Below are positions 8,745-16,646 of a stretch of 64,000 nucleotides of DNA, in pieces. Source of the DNA: an uncultured Agathobacter sp. (GTDB lineage: Bacteria > Bacillota > Clostridia > Lachnospirales > Lachnospiraceae); NCBI GenBank assembly GCA_934359755.1, contig CAKRLV010000006.1:65730-129729 (forward strand). Reading direction: 5' to 3'. The notes below the pieces were generated by a model. The model was given only the letters and a program-made list of their open reading frames with translations. It ran no database searches and was not told where the DNA came from. The position numbers and the translations under genes were made by a program. Numbering within the stretch: position 1 is the stretch's first letter; each line of letters opens with the position of its first letter.

Positions 8745-9839
8745 TTAATGCCTGTGTATATTGTAGTTCTTTTCATTTAGAATTTCTATTGCCAGCTCCA
8801 GGGCATTATTGTCATAGAATTCGATTCGTAGAACACCTTCTTCATATTCGCGATTATTTATAATACCAATATTCTTGATGTTTACGCCACTGAATGCAAG
8901 AAGACTTGCAATTATTGCAATGCCTCCAGCTACGTCTGCTAAATCAACATATATTTCAAAGCATGATTCCATGTGTCTCTTGGCTGGAATTGTGAGAGAA
9001 TCCCTGTAGTCTTTAGCGGACTGGAAATAATCAAGTAATTTCTGCTCGTTGGAATCTTCGACCATCTGAGTAAGTGAACTAAAAGCTTCCTGATACAGCT
9101 TCATAAGCTTAAGAAGCTGCTCTTTGTTGGAGAAGCATATATTCTGCCACATTACTGGCGAAGAGGCTGCTATTCGTGTCATATCTCGAAATCCACCTGC
9201 TGCAATTGTCTTCATAGTAGAGTCATGGTCTATATCTTTTACGAGATTAGTAAGAGCAAAAGATATCATATGAGGCAGATGACTGATTGCAGCTGTTGCA
9301 TAATCGTGCTCGTTATAGTCAAGTATAAGTGGAATAGAGCCAAGTGATGCCACGAGACTGCGGAAATCATTTACGATAGATTCTGATGTCTGATTAGTTG
9401 GAGTGATAATGTAGTATGCATTCTCAAGAAGGAGCATGTCCGCATTTTCTAGTCCTGTCTTCTCGGAACCTGTCATTGGGTGACCGCCGATGAAGTTCTT
9501 TTCAAGTCCTAATGCAATTACCTCGTTATGAATTTCTGTCTTGGTGCTTCCGACATCAGTGATAAAACAGTTTGGATTTATGATTGATTTTAGTTCGCGC
9601 AGATATTGAAGATTCTTCTGTACAGGCGCACATAGAAATATCAGGTCAAAATCCTTGAATGCCTCAAGGGGAATTTTGGTGTCGTTCTCAGTTAATCCCA
9701 TTTCATATGCCGTTTTTATAGTGGATTCCCGTCCGGCAGTTGCATATATAAGTGTATCTGGATTGTCTTTTTTTATTTTCATAGCGATGGAGCCACCTAT
9801 AAGTCCAAGGCCGATAAATCCAATTTTTTTAAAGTTCAT
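8745..9839 (-). CDS. tyrA: Prephenate dehydrogenase with C-terminal ACT domain
   Basis: A 364-residue TyrA that oxidatively decarboxylates prephenate to 4-hydroxyphenylpyruvate for tyrosine synthesis. The Rossmann motif GFIGLGLIGGSIA is at the N-terminus, and GGHPMTGSEKTG, the conserved catalytic/substrate block, is present. The last ~75 residues read as an ACT regulatory domain (LADVAGGIAIIASLLAFSGV), as in Gram-positive TyrA feedback-regulated by aromatic amino acids. GGAGG lies 5 bases before the ATG at 9839, which I prefer to the ATG four codons upstream. It faces aroA across a shared terminator. Confidence 0.95.
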   Translation of the reverse strand: MNFKKIGFIGLGLIGGSIAMKIKKDNPDTLIYATAGRESTIKTAYEMGLTENDTKIPLEAFKDFDLIFLCAPVQKNLQYLRELKSIINPNCFITDVGSTKTEIHNEVIALGLEKNFIGGHPMTGSEKTGLENADMLLLENAYYIITPTNQTSESIVNDFRSLVASLGSIPLILDYNEHDYATAAISHLPHMISFALTNLVKDIDHDSTMKTIAAGGFRDMTRIAASSPVMWQNICFSNKEQLLKLMKLYQEAFSSLTQMVEDSNEQKLLDYFQSAKDYRDSLTIPAKRHMESCFEIYVDLADVAGGIAIIASLLAFSGVNIKNIGIINNREYEEGVLRIEFYDNNALELAIEILNEKNYNIHRH

Positions 9840-9871
9840 AATTGCCTCCATAAAATAGCAAGTTCTGGTTT

Positions 9872-9899
9872 ATTGTACTATATTTTAACAATATCTAAA
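9872..9899 (-). promoter_or_regulatory. Possible tyrA promoter
   Basis: On the minus strand TTTAGA and TACAAT are separated by 16 bases, about 30 bases ahead of the tyrA start codon. The -35 is a weak match. Confidence 0.35.
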
Positions 9900-9948
9900 A
9901 GAACTTTTTAACTTTAAAGAGATAAAGTGTATATTTTGCATAAAACTA

Positions 9949-9977
9949 TTGTAAATATTAATAAATATTAGTACAAT
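9949..9977 (+). promoter_or_regulatory. Predicted promoter of the EF-G-like gene
   Basis: TTGTAA (9949-9954) and TACAAT (9972-9977) are spaced by 17 bases, about 35 bases ahead of the ATG. Confidence 0.55.
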
Positions 9978-10012
9978 ATATCCATATATAAAATGTATAG
10001 GGGGTCAAATCT

Positions 10013-12103
10013 ATGAATGTTTACACGACTGATAAGATTAGAAATGTAGTCCTTCTTGGACATGGAGGATGTGGTAAGACGTCACTTGCAGAGGCAATGG
10101 CATATCTTGCAGGCATTACGAACCGTATGGGAACGGTTGGAGATGGTAATACTATTAGTGACTTTGACAAGGAAGAGATAAAGCGTAAGTTTTCTATACA
10201 TACTTCACTTTTGCCAATTCCATGGGGAGATGTCAAGGTTAATATCTTAGATACACCAGGCTATTTTGATTTTGTAGGAGAAGTGGAAGAGGCTGTTTCT
10301 GTTGCTGATGCGGCAATTATTGTTGTATCTGGTAAGTCTGGAATAGAAGCTGGAACAAAAAGGGCATGGGAGCTGTGCGAGAAGTATAAGCTGCCAAGAA
10401 TGATTTTTGTTACAGAAATGGATATTGATAATGCAAGTTACAGACAGGTTGTAGAAGAGTTGCAGAAGATGTATGGCAAGAAGATAGCACCATTCCATCT
10501 GCCGATAAGAGAAGATGCTAAATTCGTAGGGTATGTAAATGTCGTACAGCAGAAGGCAAAACGCTGGAAAGATGATGGCACAGTTGAGAAATTTGAAGTG
10601 CCAGAATATTCAAAGGAGAATCTTGGAATATGCAGGGATGCGTTACTTGAAGCTGTTGCAGAGACAAGCGAAGAGTTTATGGACAGATATTTTAATGGTG
10701 ATGAATTTTCAGAAGATGAGATTCGTCAGGCACTGCGTGTGAATGTTATAGATGGTTCTATTGTTCCTGTTCTTATGGGATCTAATATTATGGCACGTGG
10801 AATGTATACACTTATGGCTGATATTGTTAAGTATTTACCAAGCCCTGATAAGAGAGAATGTGCAGGAATTAATACTAAGACAAATGAAGTATACGCTGCT
10901 AATTATGATTTCTCCAAGCCAAAGTCAGCATATGTTTTCAAGTCGATTGTAGACCCTTATATTGGCAAATATTCCCTTATAAAAGTCAATTCCGGGGTTT
11001 TAAAAACAGATGATGTGCTATATAATTTTCATAGAGATTTTGAAGAAAAGATTGGACGTTTATATGTTCTTCGTGGCAATAAAACAGAAGAAGTTTCAGA
11101 GTTACATGCGGGGGATATAGGTGCATTGGCTAAGCTTACCAAGACACTCACAACTGATTCTTTGTCTACAAAGAATAATCCGGTTGCATATATCAGAACT
11201 TCAATTTCAAGACCATATGTGTCAAAGAGATATAAGGCAAAGAACAAAGGTGATGAGGATAAGATATCACAGGCACTTCAGAAAATATTAATGGAAGACC
11301 TTACCATTAAGCATGTAAATGACAGCGAAAACGGACAGACACTTTTGTATGGAATGGGAGATTTACATCTTGAAGTGATTGCGAGCATCCTGCTTGAGAG
11401 ATACAAGGTTGAAATAGAACTTATGAGACCAAAGGTTGCTTTCAGGGAGACAATTAGAAAGAAATCTGATGTTGAATATAAGTACAAAAAGCAATCAGGC
11501 GGACATGGACAGTATGGTCATGTTAAGATGACATTTGAACCATCAGATGAACCTGAGACACCATATGTTTTTGAACAGTGTGTTGTAGGTGGTGCAGTGC
11601 CAAAGAACTTTTTCCCTGCTGTAGAAAAAGGTATTGCTGAAGCTGTTAAGAGAGGTCCACTTGCGGCATATCCGGTTATTGGAGTAAAGGCAGTGCTATA
11701 TGATGGAACATATCATCCAGTCGATTCATCAGAGATGGCATTTAAGGTAGCCGCAACACAGGCTTTTAAGAAAGGTTTTATGGAAGCTTCACCAGTTCTT
11801 TTAGAGCCAATTGCTCAGCTTAAGGTTATTGTGCCAGATGCTTATACAGGTGATATAATGGGAGACCTTAATAAGCGTCGTGGAAGAGTTATGGGTATGA
11901 ATCCTTTAGACAATGGCAATTCAGAAATTGTAGCGGATATACCATATCTTGAATTATATGGATACAATACACAGCTTCGCTCAATGACAAGTGGAAGTGG
12001 TACATTCTCATATGAGTTCCAGAGATATGAGCAGGCTCCGGATGATGTGGCTAAGAAACAAATTGAGGAGAGAGCAAGCAAACTTGTTGACGTTGAAGAG
12101 TAG
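10013..12103 (+). CDS. Elongation factor G-like GTPase (EF-G paralogue)
   Basis: A 696-residue protein with EF-G domain order throughout: G domain, OB domain (about 300-390), domains III-V. Domain IV has GGHGQYGHV, and domain V has LDNGNSEIVADIPYLELYGY. The GTPase motifs differ from canonical EF-G: the P-loop is GHGGCGKT (residues 16-23), G3 is DTPGYFDF (80-87) with Tyr where EF-G has its catalytic His, and G4 is TEMD (134-137) instead of NKxD. These changes are typical of the EF-G2/FusA2 group of paralogues, whose role is not settled; it is unlikely to be the main translocase. AGGGGGT precedes ATG. Confidence 0.9.
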   Translation: MNVYTTDKIRNVVLLGHGGCGKTSLAEAMAYLAGITNRMGTVGDGNTISDFDKEEIKRKFSIHTSLLPIPWGDVKVNILDTPGYFDFVGEVEEAVSVADAAIIVVSGKSGIEAGTKRAWELCEKYKLPRMIFVTEMDIDNASYRQVVEELQKMYGKKIAPFHLPIREDAKFVGYVNVVQQKAKRWKDDGTVEKFEVPEYSKENLGICRDALLEAVAETSEEFMDRYFNGDEFSEDEIRQALRVNVIDGSIVPVLMGSNIMARGMYTLMADIVKYLPSPDKRECAGINTKTNEVYAANYDFSKPKSAYVFKSIVDPYIGKYSLIKVNSGVLKTDDVLYNFHRDFEEKIGRLYVLRGNKTEEVSELHAGDIGALAKLTKTLTTDSLSTKNNPVAYIRTSISRPYVSKRYKAKNKGDEDKISQALQKILMEDLTIKHVNDSENGQTLLYGMGDLHLEVIASILLERYKVEIELMRPKVAFRETIRKKSDVEYKYKKQSGGHGQYGHVKMTFEPSDEPETPYVFEQCVVGGAVPKNFFPAVEKGIAEAVKRGPLAAYPVIGVKAVLYDGTYHPVDSSEMAFKVAATQAFKKGFMEASPVLLEPIAQLKVIVPDAYTGDIMGDLNKRRGRVMGMNPLDNGNSEIVADIPYLELYGYNTQLRSMTSGSGTFSYEFQRYEQAPDDVAKKQIEERASKLVDVEE

Positions 12104-13400
12104 ACTTATATTTTATTTTAATATTTTATTTATATGTATTGTGGCAATATTGTTTTGCCACAGTACTGTAAATGCAAAGATACCAGACGGGGACACTATG
12201 TCTTCGTCTGGTTCTTATTCTTCAAGTGATTTATATGACAGCTATGCAAAACAGGAAGAATGCACATATATTGTATATTGTCTGGATGGCGGGGCTGAGA
12301 ATCCATTTACTATAAGAGGGGTACATCAGGGAGAGACTGTTAAGCTAAGAAAACCATATAGATGCGGTTATTATTTTAAAGGCTGGTATTTAAACCACAA
12401 ATATACCAAAGAAGTATCGTCTATCGAATATAGTGGAAACAAAGCAATTGTTGTATATGCAAGATGGTCAAGGGTTCTTGATAATTATAAAAGTGTTGAA
12501 AATTACAAATATACATCGAATAAGAAATTAAGTCCGGAGACTGTTTTTCTAAAGGACTGCAAGTATAATTTTTGCGAGGATGTTCTTATACCAGGAATGC
12601 CTTCTACCAAAGATGATGACTGGTTTAATGATTTTATATTCAGCAAATCCCAGTGTCCACAGGGAATATGCTTTACGGATGATTATATTCTGATTACTTC
12701 GTACTCTGATGAGGATGATTGTCTGGGATCGCTTATGGTTATCGATAAAGACACAGGTGATTATCTTTTTACACTTGGAATGGATCCTGCAAGCCACCTG
12801 GGCGGAATTGCTTTTGACGGAGAAAATGTCTGGGTATGTAATTCAAGCAAAAATGCAATAGAGAGAATTTCTTATGATTTTATCCAGCTTATGGCAAGTC
12901 AGAATAGTGGTGAAGTGGTTGATGCCACGGAAGTGGTTGATATTTATAAGGTCTCAAATGTTCCTTCATGCATCACATATTATGGCAACAGGCTGTGGAT
13001 TGCTACACATACAAAATTTATAAATTCAAAGATGAAGGCATATTTTTACGACAAGAAAAGTGATTCACTTAAGACATTAAGCACGTACAAAATTCCTGCA
13101 AAAGTTCAGGGGATAGCATTTGATGAGGATGGGGCTGTTTACCTTAGCACTTCATACGGACGCAGATCGTCATCATATATCCGCAAATATTTTTCAGTGA
13201 TACAGATGGCGTCTAAAACAGATTCGCCTGCAGTATCAATTGAGATGCCACCTGGCTCGGAAGAGATAGATATTAATGACGGGAAACTAAGCGTGATATT
13301 TGAATCTGCAGGGGAGAAGTACTTTGAAGGCACTGATGGAAAAGGAGTGAGTACTTCTCCAATAGATAAGATTCTGCAGATAGATTTAGATTCATTGTAA
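12084..13400 (+). CDS. Secreted protein with InlB-type repeat and propeller-like C-terminal region
   Basis: About 438 residues. It opens with a signal peptide (LIFYFNILFICIVAILFCHSTVNA, cleavage after VNA); no ATG is available, so I place the start at TTG 12084, 11 bases after AGGAGAG, which overlaps the 3' end of the EF-G-like gene by 20 bases; TTG 12087 or 12093 are alternatives. A Listeria-Bacteroides (InlB B-type) repeat follows, with YFKGWYLNHKYTKE and an AxWxR-like end (about residues 70-135). The C-terminal part has GIAFDGENVWVCNSSKNAI and GIAFDEDGAVYLSTS, repeats like those of NHL/beta-propeller proteins. It is probably extracellular; its function is unknown. Confidence 0.75.
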   Translation: MLTLKSRLIFYFNILFICIVAILFCHSTVNAKIPDGDTMSSSGSYSSSDLYDSYAKQEECTYIVYCLDGGAENPFTIRGVHQGETVKLRKPYRCGYYFKGWYLNHKYTKEVSSIEYSGNKAIVVYARWSRVLDNYKSVENYKYTSNKKLSPETVFLKDCKYNFCEDVLIPGMPSTKDDDWFNDFIFSKSQCPQGICFTDDYILITSYSDEDDCLGSLMVIDKDTGDYLFTLGMDPASHLGGIAFDGENVWVCNSSKNAIERISYDFIQLMASQNSGEVVDATEVVDIYKVSNVPSCITYYGNRLWIATHTKFINSKMKAYFYDKKSDSLKTLSTYKIPAKVQGIAFDEDGAVYLSTSYGRRSSSYIRKYFSVIQMASKTDSPAVSIEMPPGSEEIDINDGKLSVIFESAGEKYFEGTDGKGVSTSPIDKILQIDLDSL

Positions 13401-13637
13401 TGTTTTGAATATTTTATCTAATTTCTGTTTTTCTTCTTCTGTAAAAGAAGTGCTATAGAGATTGTACAGAAAAATTATCTCATCCTTTGAAAAATTTATA
13501 TTGTTTTTCTTTGCCATTGCCACATAGTTCATGATAAATGGTAAAGCTTTTTTGGGATCGTTTGGTTTTTGTTCATTGATAAATTTTTTGATAAATTTTT
13601 GTTTCTCGGGTGACATATTATCGAGATATTTGTCCAT
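13392..13637 (-). CDS. Small unknown protein (81 aa)
   Basis: I do not recognise a family. The 81 residues are charged and predicted helical (MDKYLDNMSPEKQKF..., ending TEEEKQKLDKIFKTLQ), with no signal peptide, membrane segment or cysteine. AAGGAG lies 6 bases before ATG on the minus strand, which supports translation. It sits 9 bases after the other small minus-strand gene and probably shares its mRNA. Its 3' end overlaps the end of the secreted-protein gene by 9 bases, convergently, with no terminator between them. Confidence 0.7.
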   Translation of the reverse strand: MDKYLDNMSPEKQKFIKKFINEQKPNDPKKALPFIMNYVAMAKKNNINFSKDEIIFLYNLYSTSFTEEEKQKLDKIFKTLQ

Positions 13638-13646
13638 TTAGACTCC

Positions 13647-13958
13647 TTATTTTAACATGAATTCATAGTTATCCATTACGCACATTATATTTAATAGTGT
13701 ATCAATGGTTTCCTGTTCTTTAGGGGTGCAGAATTTTTTGATTTCAGACAACATTGCGGTCTTTTTGTCTATTGCGGGATTTATTTCTGTTGCAGTAAGA
13801 CTTATATTTCCAGCATTGCGTATCTGGATAAACTGTATAAGCATAGAGAGCTGCCGCTGGATGTTTGCATCTGCGTAAGGCAGTATTGTCTTTAAGATTT
13901 GCAATTCTTTTGTCTGCATAGCTTCATCATATGGTGTGAAAATATTCTGTTCGTCCAT
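13647..13958 (-). CDS. Small unknown protein (103 aa)
   Basis: I do not recognise a family. It is a soluble, mostly helical protein (ELQILKTILPYADANIQRQLSMLIQFIQI and later KKFCTPKEQETIDTLLNIM). AAAGG before the ATG is a modest ribosome binding site. It heads a two-gene minus-strand unit with the 81-residue protein. Both contain a short KKF...-(T/S)-P/E-K-E/K element, but the similarity is too short to call them paralogues. Confidence 0.7.
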   Translation of the reverse strand: MDEQNIFTPYDEAMQTKELQILKTILPYADANIQRQLSMLIQFIQIRNAGNISLTATEINPAIDKKTAMLSEIKKFCTPKEQETIDTLLNIMCVMDNYEFMLK

Positions 13959-14062
13959 ATTAAACCTTTTTTTAATAATATATATGTTATTCTATGTACT
14001 TTATTACATTTCTGACATAATATATTAAAAAGAACAAAGATTAAGAATGATGTGTATATGAG

Positions 14063-14209
14063 ATGAAAAAATTAATAATTGATGGAAATGACATATATGA
14101 GATTGATATGGAGTGTGTCAAACGGAAAAAGAATATAGATAAATGTCAGATACCATTTAATGCAAATTCATATAAATCAGATGAAAATACTAAAGGAGGA
14201 ACAGGGTAG
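14063..14209 (+). CDS. Candidate 48-residue microprotein
   Basis: An ATG-started frame encoding MKKLIIDGNDIYEIDMECVK, then a Lys/Arg-rich stretch with a second Cys, ending SDENTKGGTG. It begins with a strand-like hydrophobic segment and has two cysteines. No strong ribosome binding site is visible, which lowers confidence. The stop codon lies in the loop of the terminator hairpin that follows. No family is recognised; it could be a spurious frame. Confidence 0.4.
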   Translation: MKKLIIDGNDIYEIDMECVKRKKNIDKCQIPFNANSYKSDENTKGGTG

Positions 14210-14225
14210 AACTGTTCCTCCTTTA
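14191..14225. terminator. Perfect inverted repeat, bidirectional terminator
   Basis: TAAAGGAGGAACAG (14191-14204) and CTGTTCCTCCTTTA (14212-14225) form a perfect 14-base stem with a 7-base loop. T-rich sequence follows on both strands. It would end the minus-strand Cys-rich gene and any plus-strand transcript through the small frame at 14063. Confidence 0.88.
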
Positions 14226-14230
14226 AGGTT

Positions 14231-14443
14231 TTAGAAGCAGCCGCCGTTGTTATTTCCGCCACATCCACAGCAGCAAAGTAAGAGAATGATCCAGATACAG
14301 CTGTTGTTGTCTCCACATCCGTTGTTTCCAAAGAATCCATTACCGTTTCCGTTACAGCAGCAAAGTAAAAGAATAATCCAGATAATTGAATTACATCCGT
14401 TTCCTTCGCTACATCCACAATTTGTTGCTGCTAAATCACTCAT
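14231..14443 (-). CDS. Cys/Gly/Asn-rich membrane microprotein with tandem repeat
   Basis: A 70-residue protein starting MSDLAATNCGCSEGNGC. It contains two copies of a unit consisting of a Cys/Asn/Gly-rich segment followed by IIWIILLLCCC (second copy CIWIILLLCCC), and ends GCGGNNNGGCF. The hydrophobic cores are about 10 residues each, so a short hairpin in the membrane is possible. It resembles the proteins auto-annotated as chorion class high-cysteine protein in Lachnospiraceae genomes; their function is unknown. AGGAGG lies 6 bases before the ATG at 14443, a strong site that decides the start. A perfect terminator follows directly. It is monocistronic. Confidence 0.82.
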   Translation of the reverse strand: MSDLAATNCGCSEGNGCNSIIWIILLLCCCNGNGNGFFGNNGCGDNNSCIWIILLLCCCGCGGNNNGGCF

Positions 14444-14521
14444 AAGTGACCTCCTAAAAGTTTTTACATGATAGTTTATGTGCAAGTGAAGATAATGTTA
14501 CAAAATTTCAAAGAAAAATAA

Positions 14522-14550
14522 TTGACGCAAATAACAATATTATATAAAAT
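14522..14550 (+). promoter_or_regulatory. Predicted icd promoter
   Basis: TTGACG (14522-14527) and TAAAAT (14545-14550) are spaced by 17 bases. The start would be near 14557, about 50 bases before the icd ATG. Confidence 0.6.
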
Positions 14551-14608
14551 GATTTTGATAAAAATTTATACATTTGAGTATTCTTGTGTGGAAGAGGAGA
14601 TATTTGCA

Positions 14609-15817
14609 ATGGAAAAAATTAAAATGACAACACCGTTGGTTGAGATGGATGGAGACGAAATGACCAGAATTCTCTGGCAGATGATTAAGGACGAATTATT
14701 AAATCCATTTATAGAACTTAAGACAGAGTATTATGATTTAGGACTTGAAGAAAGAAACCGTACAAACGACCAGGTTACAGTTGATTCTGCAAATGCAACT
14801 AAGAAGTATGGTGTTGCTGTTAAGTGTGCAACTATCACTCCAAATGCAGCAAGAATGACAGAATATAATCTTAAAGAGATGTGGAAGAGCCCTAATGGAA
14901 CAATAAGAGCTATGCTTGATGGTACAGTATTCCGTGCACCAATCGTTGTTAAAGGAATTGAGCCAAATGTCAGAACATGGGCAAAACCAATCACAATCGC
15001 ACGTCATGCATATGGTGATGTTTACAAGGCTACAGAGATGAAGATTCCTGGAGCTGGCAAAGCAGAACTTGTATATACAGCAGAGGATGGAACAGAGGTA
15101 AGAGAGCTTATCCATAATTTCACAGGTGCTGGTGTTATCCAGGGACAGCATAACCTTAATGATTCAATAGAAAGCTTTGCTCACAGCTGCTTCAAGTATG
15201 CACTTGATACAAAGCAGGATTTATGGTTCGCTACTAAAGACACAATTTCAAAGAAATACGATCACACATTTAAGGATATATTCCAGGAGATATTTGATGC
15301 CGAGTACAAGGAGGCGTTTGAAAAGGCTGGTATTACATATTTTTACACATTGATTGATGATGCTGTTGCCCGTGTTATGAAATCAGAAGGTGGATTTATC
15401 TGGGCTTGTAAGAACTACGATGGAGATGTTATGAGTGATATGATTTCATCTGCATTTGGTTCACTTGCCATGATGACATCAGTTCTTGTATCACCTAATG
15501 GATACTTTGAGTATGAAGCAGCTCATGGAACTGTACAGAGACATTATTACAAGCACCTTAAGGGTGAGGAGACTTCAACGAACTCTGTTGCAACAATATT
15601 TGCATGGACAGGTGCTCTTAGAAAAAGAGGAGAACTTGATGGAATAAATGAACTTTGTACATTTGCAGATAAGCTTGAGTCAGCCTGTCTTAAGACTATC
15701 GAGTCAGGAAAGATGACGAAGGATCTTGCCCTTATCACTACAATTCCTGATCCAACTGTTTTAAATAGTGAGGGATTTATCAAGGCTATCAGGGAAGAAC
15801 TTGAGGCTTCATTATAG
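14609..15817 (+). CDS. icd: NADP-dependent isocitrate dehydrogenase
   Basis: A 402-residue enzyme of the dimeric, eukaryote-like (type II) isocitrate dehydrogenase group, beginning MEKIKMTTPLVEMDGDEMTR. YEAAHGTVQRHYYKHLKG is the conserved C-terminal cofactor/substrate block, and GTVFRAPIVVKGI is typical of this branch. It makes 2-oxoglutarate and NADPH from isocitrate; in a fermentative anaerobe its main role is glutamate supply. ATG 14609 is chosen for its GAGGAG site; upstream in-frame ATGs lie before or around the predicted promoter. It stands alone between a Cys-rich microprotein and rex. Confidence 0.95.
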   Translation: MEKIKMTTPLVEMDGDEMTRILWQMIKDELLNPFIELKTEYYDLGLEERNRTNDQVTVDSANATKKYGVAVKCATITPNAARMTEYNLKEMWKSPNGTIRAMLDGTVFRAPIVVKGIEPNVRTWAKPITIARHAYGDVYKATEMKIPGAGKAELVYTAEDGTEVRELIHNFTGAGVIQGQHNLNDSIESFAHSCFKYALDTKQDLWFATKDTISKKYDHTFKDIFQEIFDAEYKEAFEKAGITYFYTLIDDAVARVMKSEGGFIWACKNYDGDVMSDMISSAFGSLAMMTSVLVSPNGYFEYEAAHGTVQRHYYKHLKGEETSTNSVATIFAWTGALRKRGELDGINELCTFADKLESACLKTIESGKMTKDLALITTIPDPTVLNSEGFIKAIREELEASL

Positions 15818-15868
15818 TCCTGGCTTTAGGATGAGTATTTAATAATATTTATCAAATGATATATATTA

Positions 15869-15955
15869 ACCCTAAAATCAATTATAGATGTATGTTAAAT
15901 ATTTCACGGATTGACATGTGATTTGTAAAATTCTATAATTATTTTAGGGTTTTTC
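15869..15955 (+). terminator. Long-loop inverted repeat ending icd and overlapping the rex promoter
   Basis: ACCCTAAAATCAATTATAG (15869-15887) pairs with CTATAATTATTTTAGGGT (15933-15950), 18 pairs with one bulged C, and is followed by TTTTT. The loop is about 45 bases, unusually long for an intrinsic terminator. The 3' arm contains the -10 box of the rex promoter. Confidence 0.55.
15911..15939 (+). promoter_or_regulatory. Consensus sigma-A promoter of rex
   Basis: TTGACA (15911-15916) and TATAAT (15934-15939) are both exact consensus with 17-base spacing. The 5' leader starts near 15946 and contains a perfect 8-base inverted repeat, TTTTCTGT / ACAGAAAA (15951-15972), just ahead of AGGAGG. 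Confidence 0.85.
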
Positions 15956-15990
15956 TGTGTTTTGACAGAAAAGATTAGGAGGAAAATAAA

Positions 15991-16632
15991 TTGCAAAAAG
16001 AAATATCGCAGGCAGTTATTCGCAGAATGCCAAGATATTACAGATATTTGGGTGAACTCTTAGATGATGGTGTAGAGAGAATATCATCTAATGATTTAAG
16101 TAAGCGTATGAATGTTACAGCATCCCAGATTAGACAGGATCTTAATAATTTTGGTGGGTTTGGACAGCAGGGATATGGTTATAATGTCAAGCATCTGTTT
16201 GATGAAATTGGCAAGATATTAGGATTGGATCAGAAGCATAATATTATTATTATCGGTGCGGGTAATCTAGGACAGGCGCTTGCGAACTATGTTAAATTTG
16301 AAAAATTAGGATTTGTAATTATTGCATTATTTGATGTGAATCCAGAACTTAAGGGTAAGCGTGTCAGAGATATTCCTATTTTGATGCTTGATGAACTCAG
16401 CGATTTCTGTGCTGATAATCAGGTTGATATAGCTGCGCTTACGATGCCTAAATCAAAGGCAGATATGATTGCACAGAAGCTGGTTGAACTTGGAATTAAT
16501 GCAATTTGGAATTTCGCGCATGTAGACCTGGATGTAGATACTGATAAAAATAATCATGTTGTGGTTGAGAATGTGCATCTTTCAGACAGTTTGATGCAGC
16601 TTAGTTATAATATCGTTAAAAATCATAAGTAG
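15991..16632 (+). CDS. rex: Redox-sensing transcriptional repressor Rex
   Basis: A 213-residue Rex. The N-terminal winged helix has MPRYYRYLGELL and TASQIRQDLNNFGGFGQQGYGYNV, typical of Rex DNA binding; the Rossmann motif GAGNLGQALANY reads the NADH/NAD ratio. In clostridia it represses fermentation and NADH-reoxidising genes when NADH is low. Start is TTG 15991, eight bases after AGGAGG; no ATG is near. Its promoter is full consensus. No clean Rex operator is visible upstream, so autoregulation is not supported. The coiled-coil gene follows 14 bases later. Confidence 0.96.
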   Translation: MQKEISQAVIRRMPRYYRYLGELLDDGVERISSNDLSKRMNVTASQIRQDLNNFGGFGQQGYGYNVKHLFDEIGKILGLDQKHNIIIIGAGNLGQALANYVKFEKLGFVIIALFDVNPELKGKRVRDIPILMLDELSDFCADNQVDIAALTMPKSKADMIAQKLVELGINAIWNFAHVDLDVDTDKNNHVVVENVHLSDSLMQLSYNIVKNHK

Positions 16633-16646
16633 TTTTTGGGGGATCT

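Noticed and set aside
14146..14418. A second minus-strand frame of 90 residues overlapping the Cys-rich gene
   Set aside because: It would read through the terminator hairpin, has no ribosome binding site, and lies in another frame of the Cys-rich gene, whose start is clearly set by AGGAGG.
13400..14500. Mobile element or genomic island at the strand switch
   Set aside because: The region is small, has no transposase, integrase, direct repeats or tRNA, and its base composition does not differ visibly from the flanks.
15841..15990. A Rex operator for autoregulation of rex
   Set aside because: ATGTTAAATATTTCAC at 15891-15906 is only a loose match to TTGTTAA-N4-TTAACAA and lies upstream of the -35. 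I did not find a convincing site.
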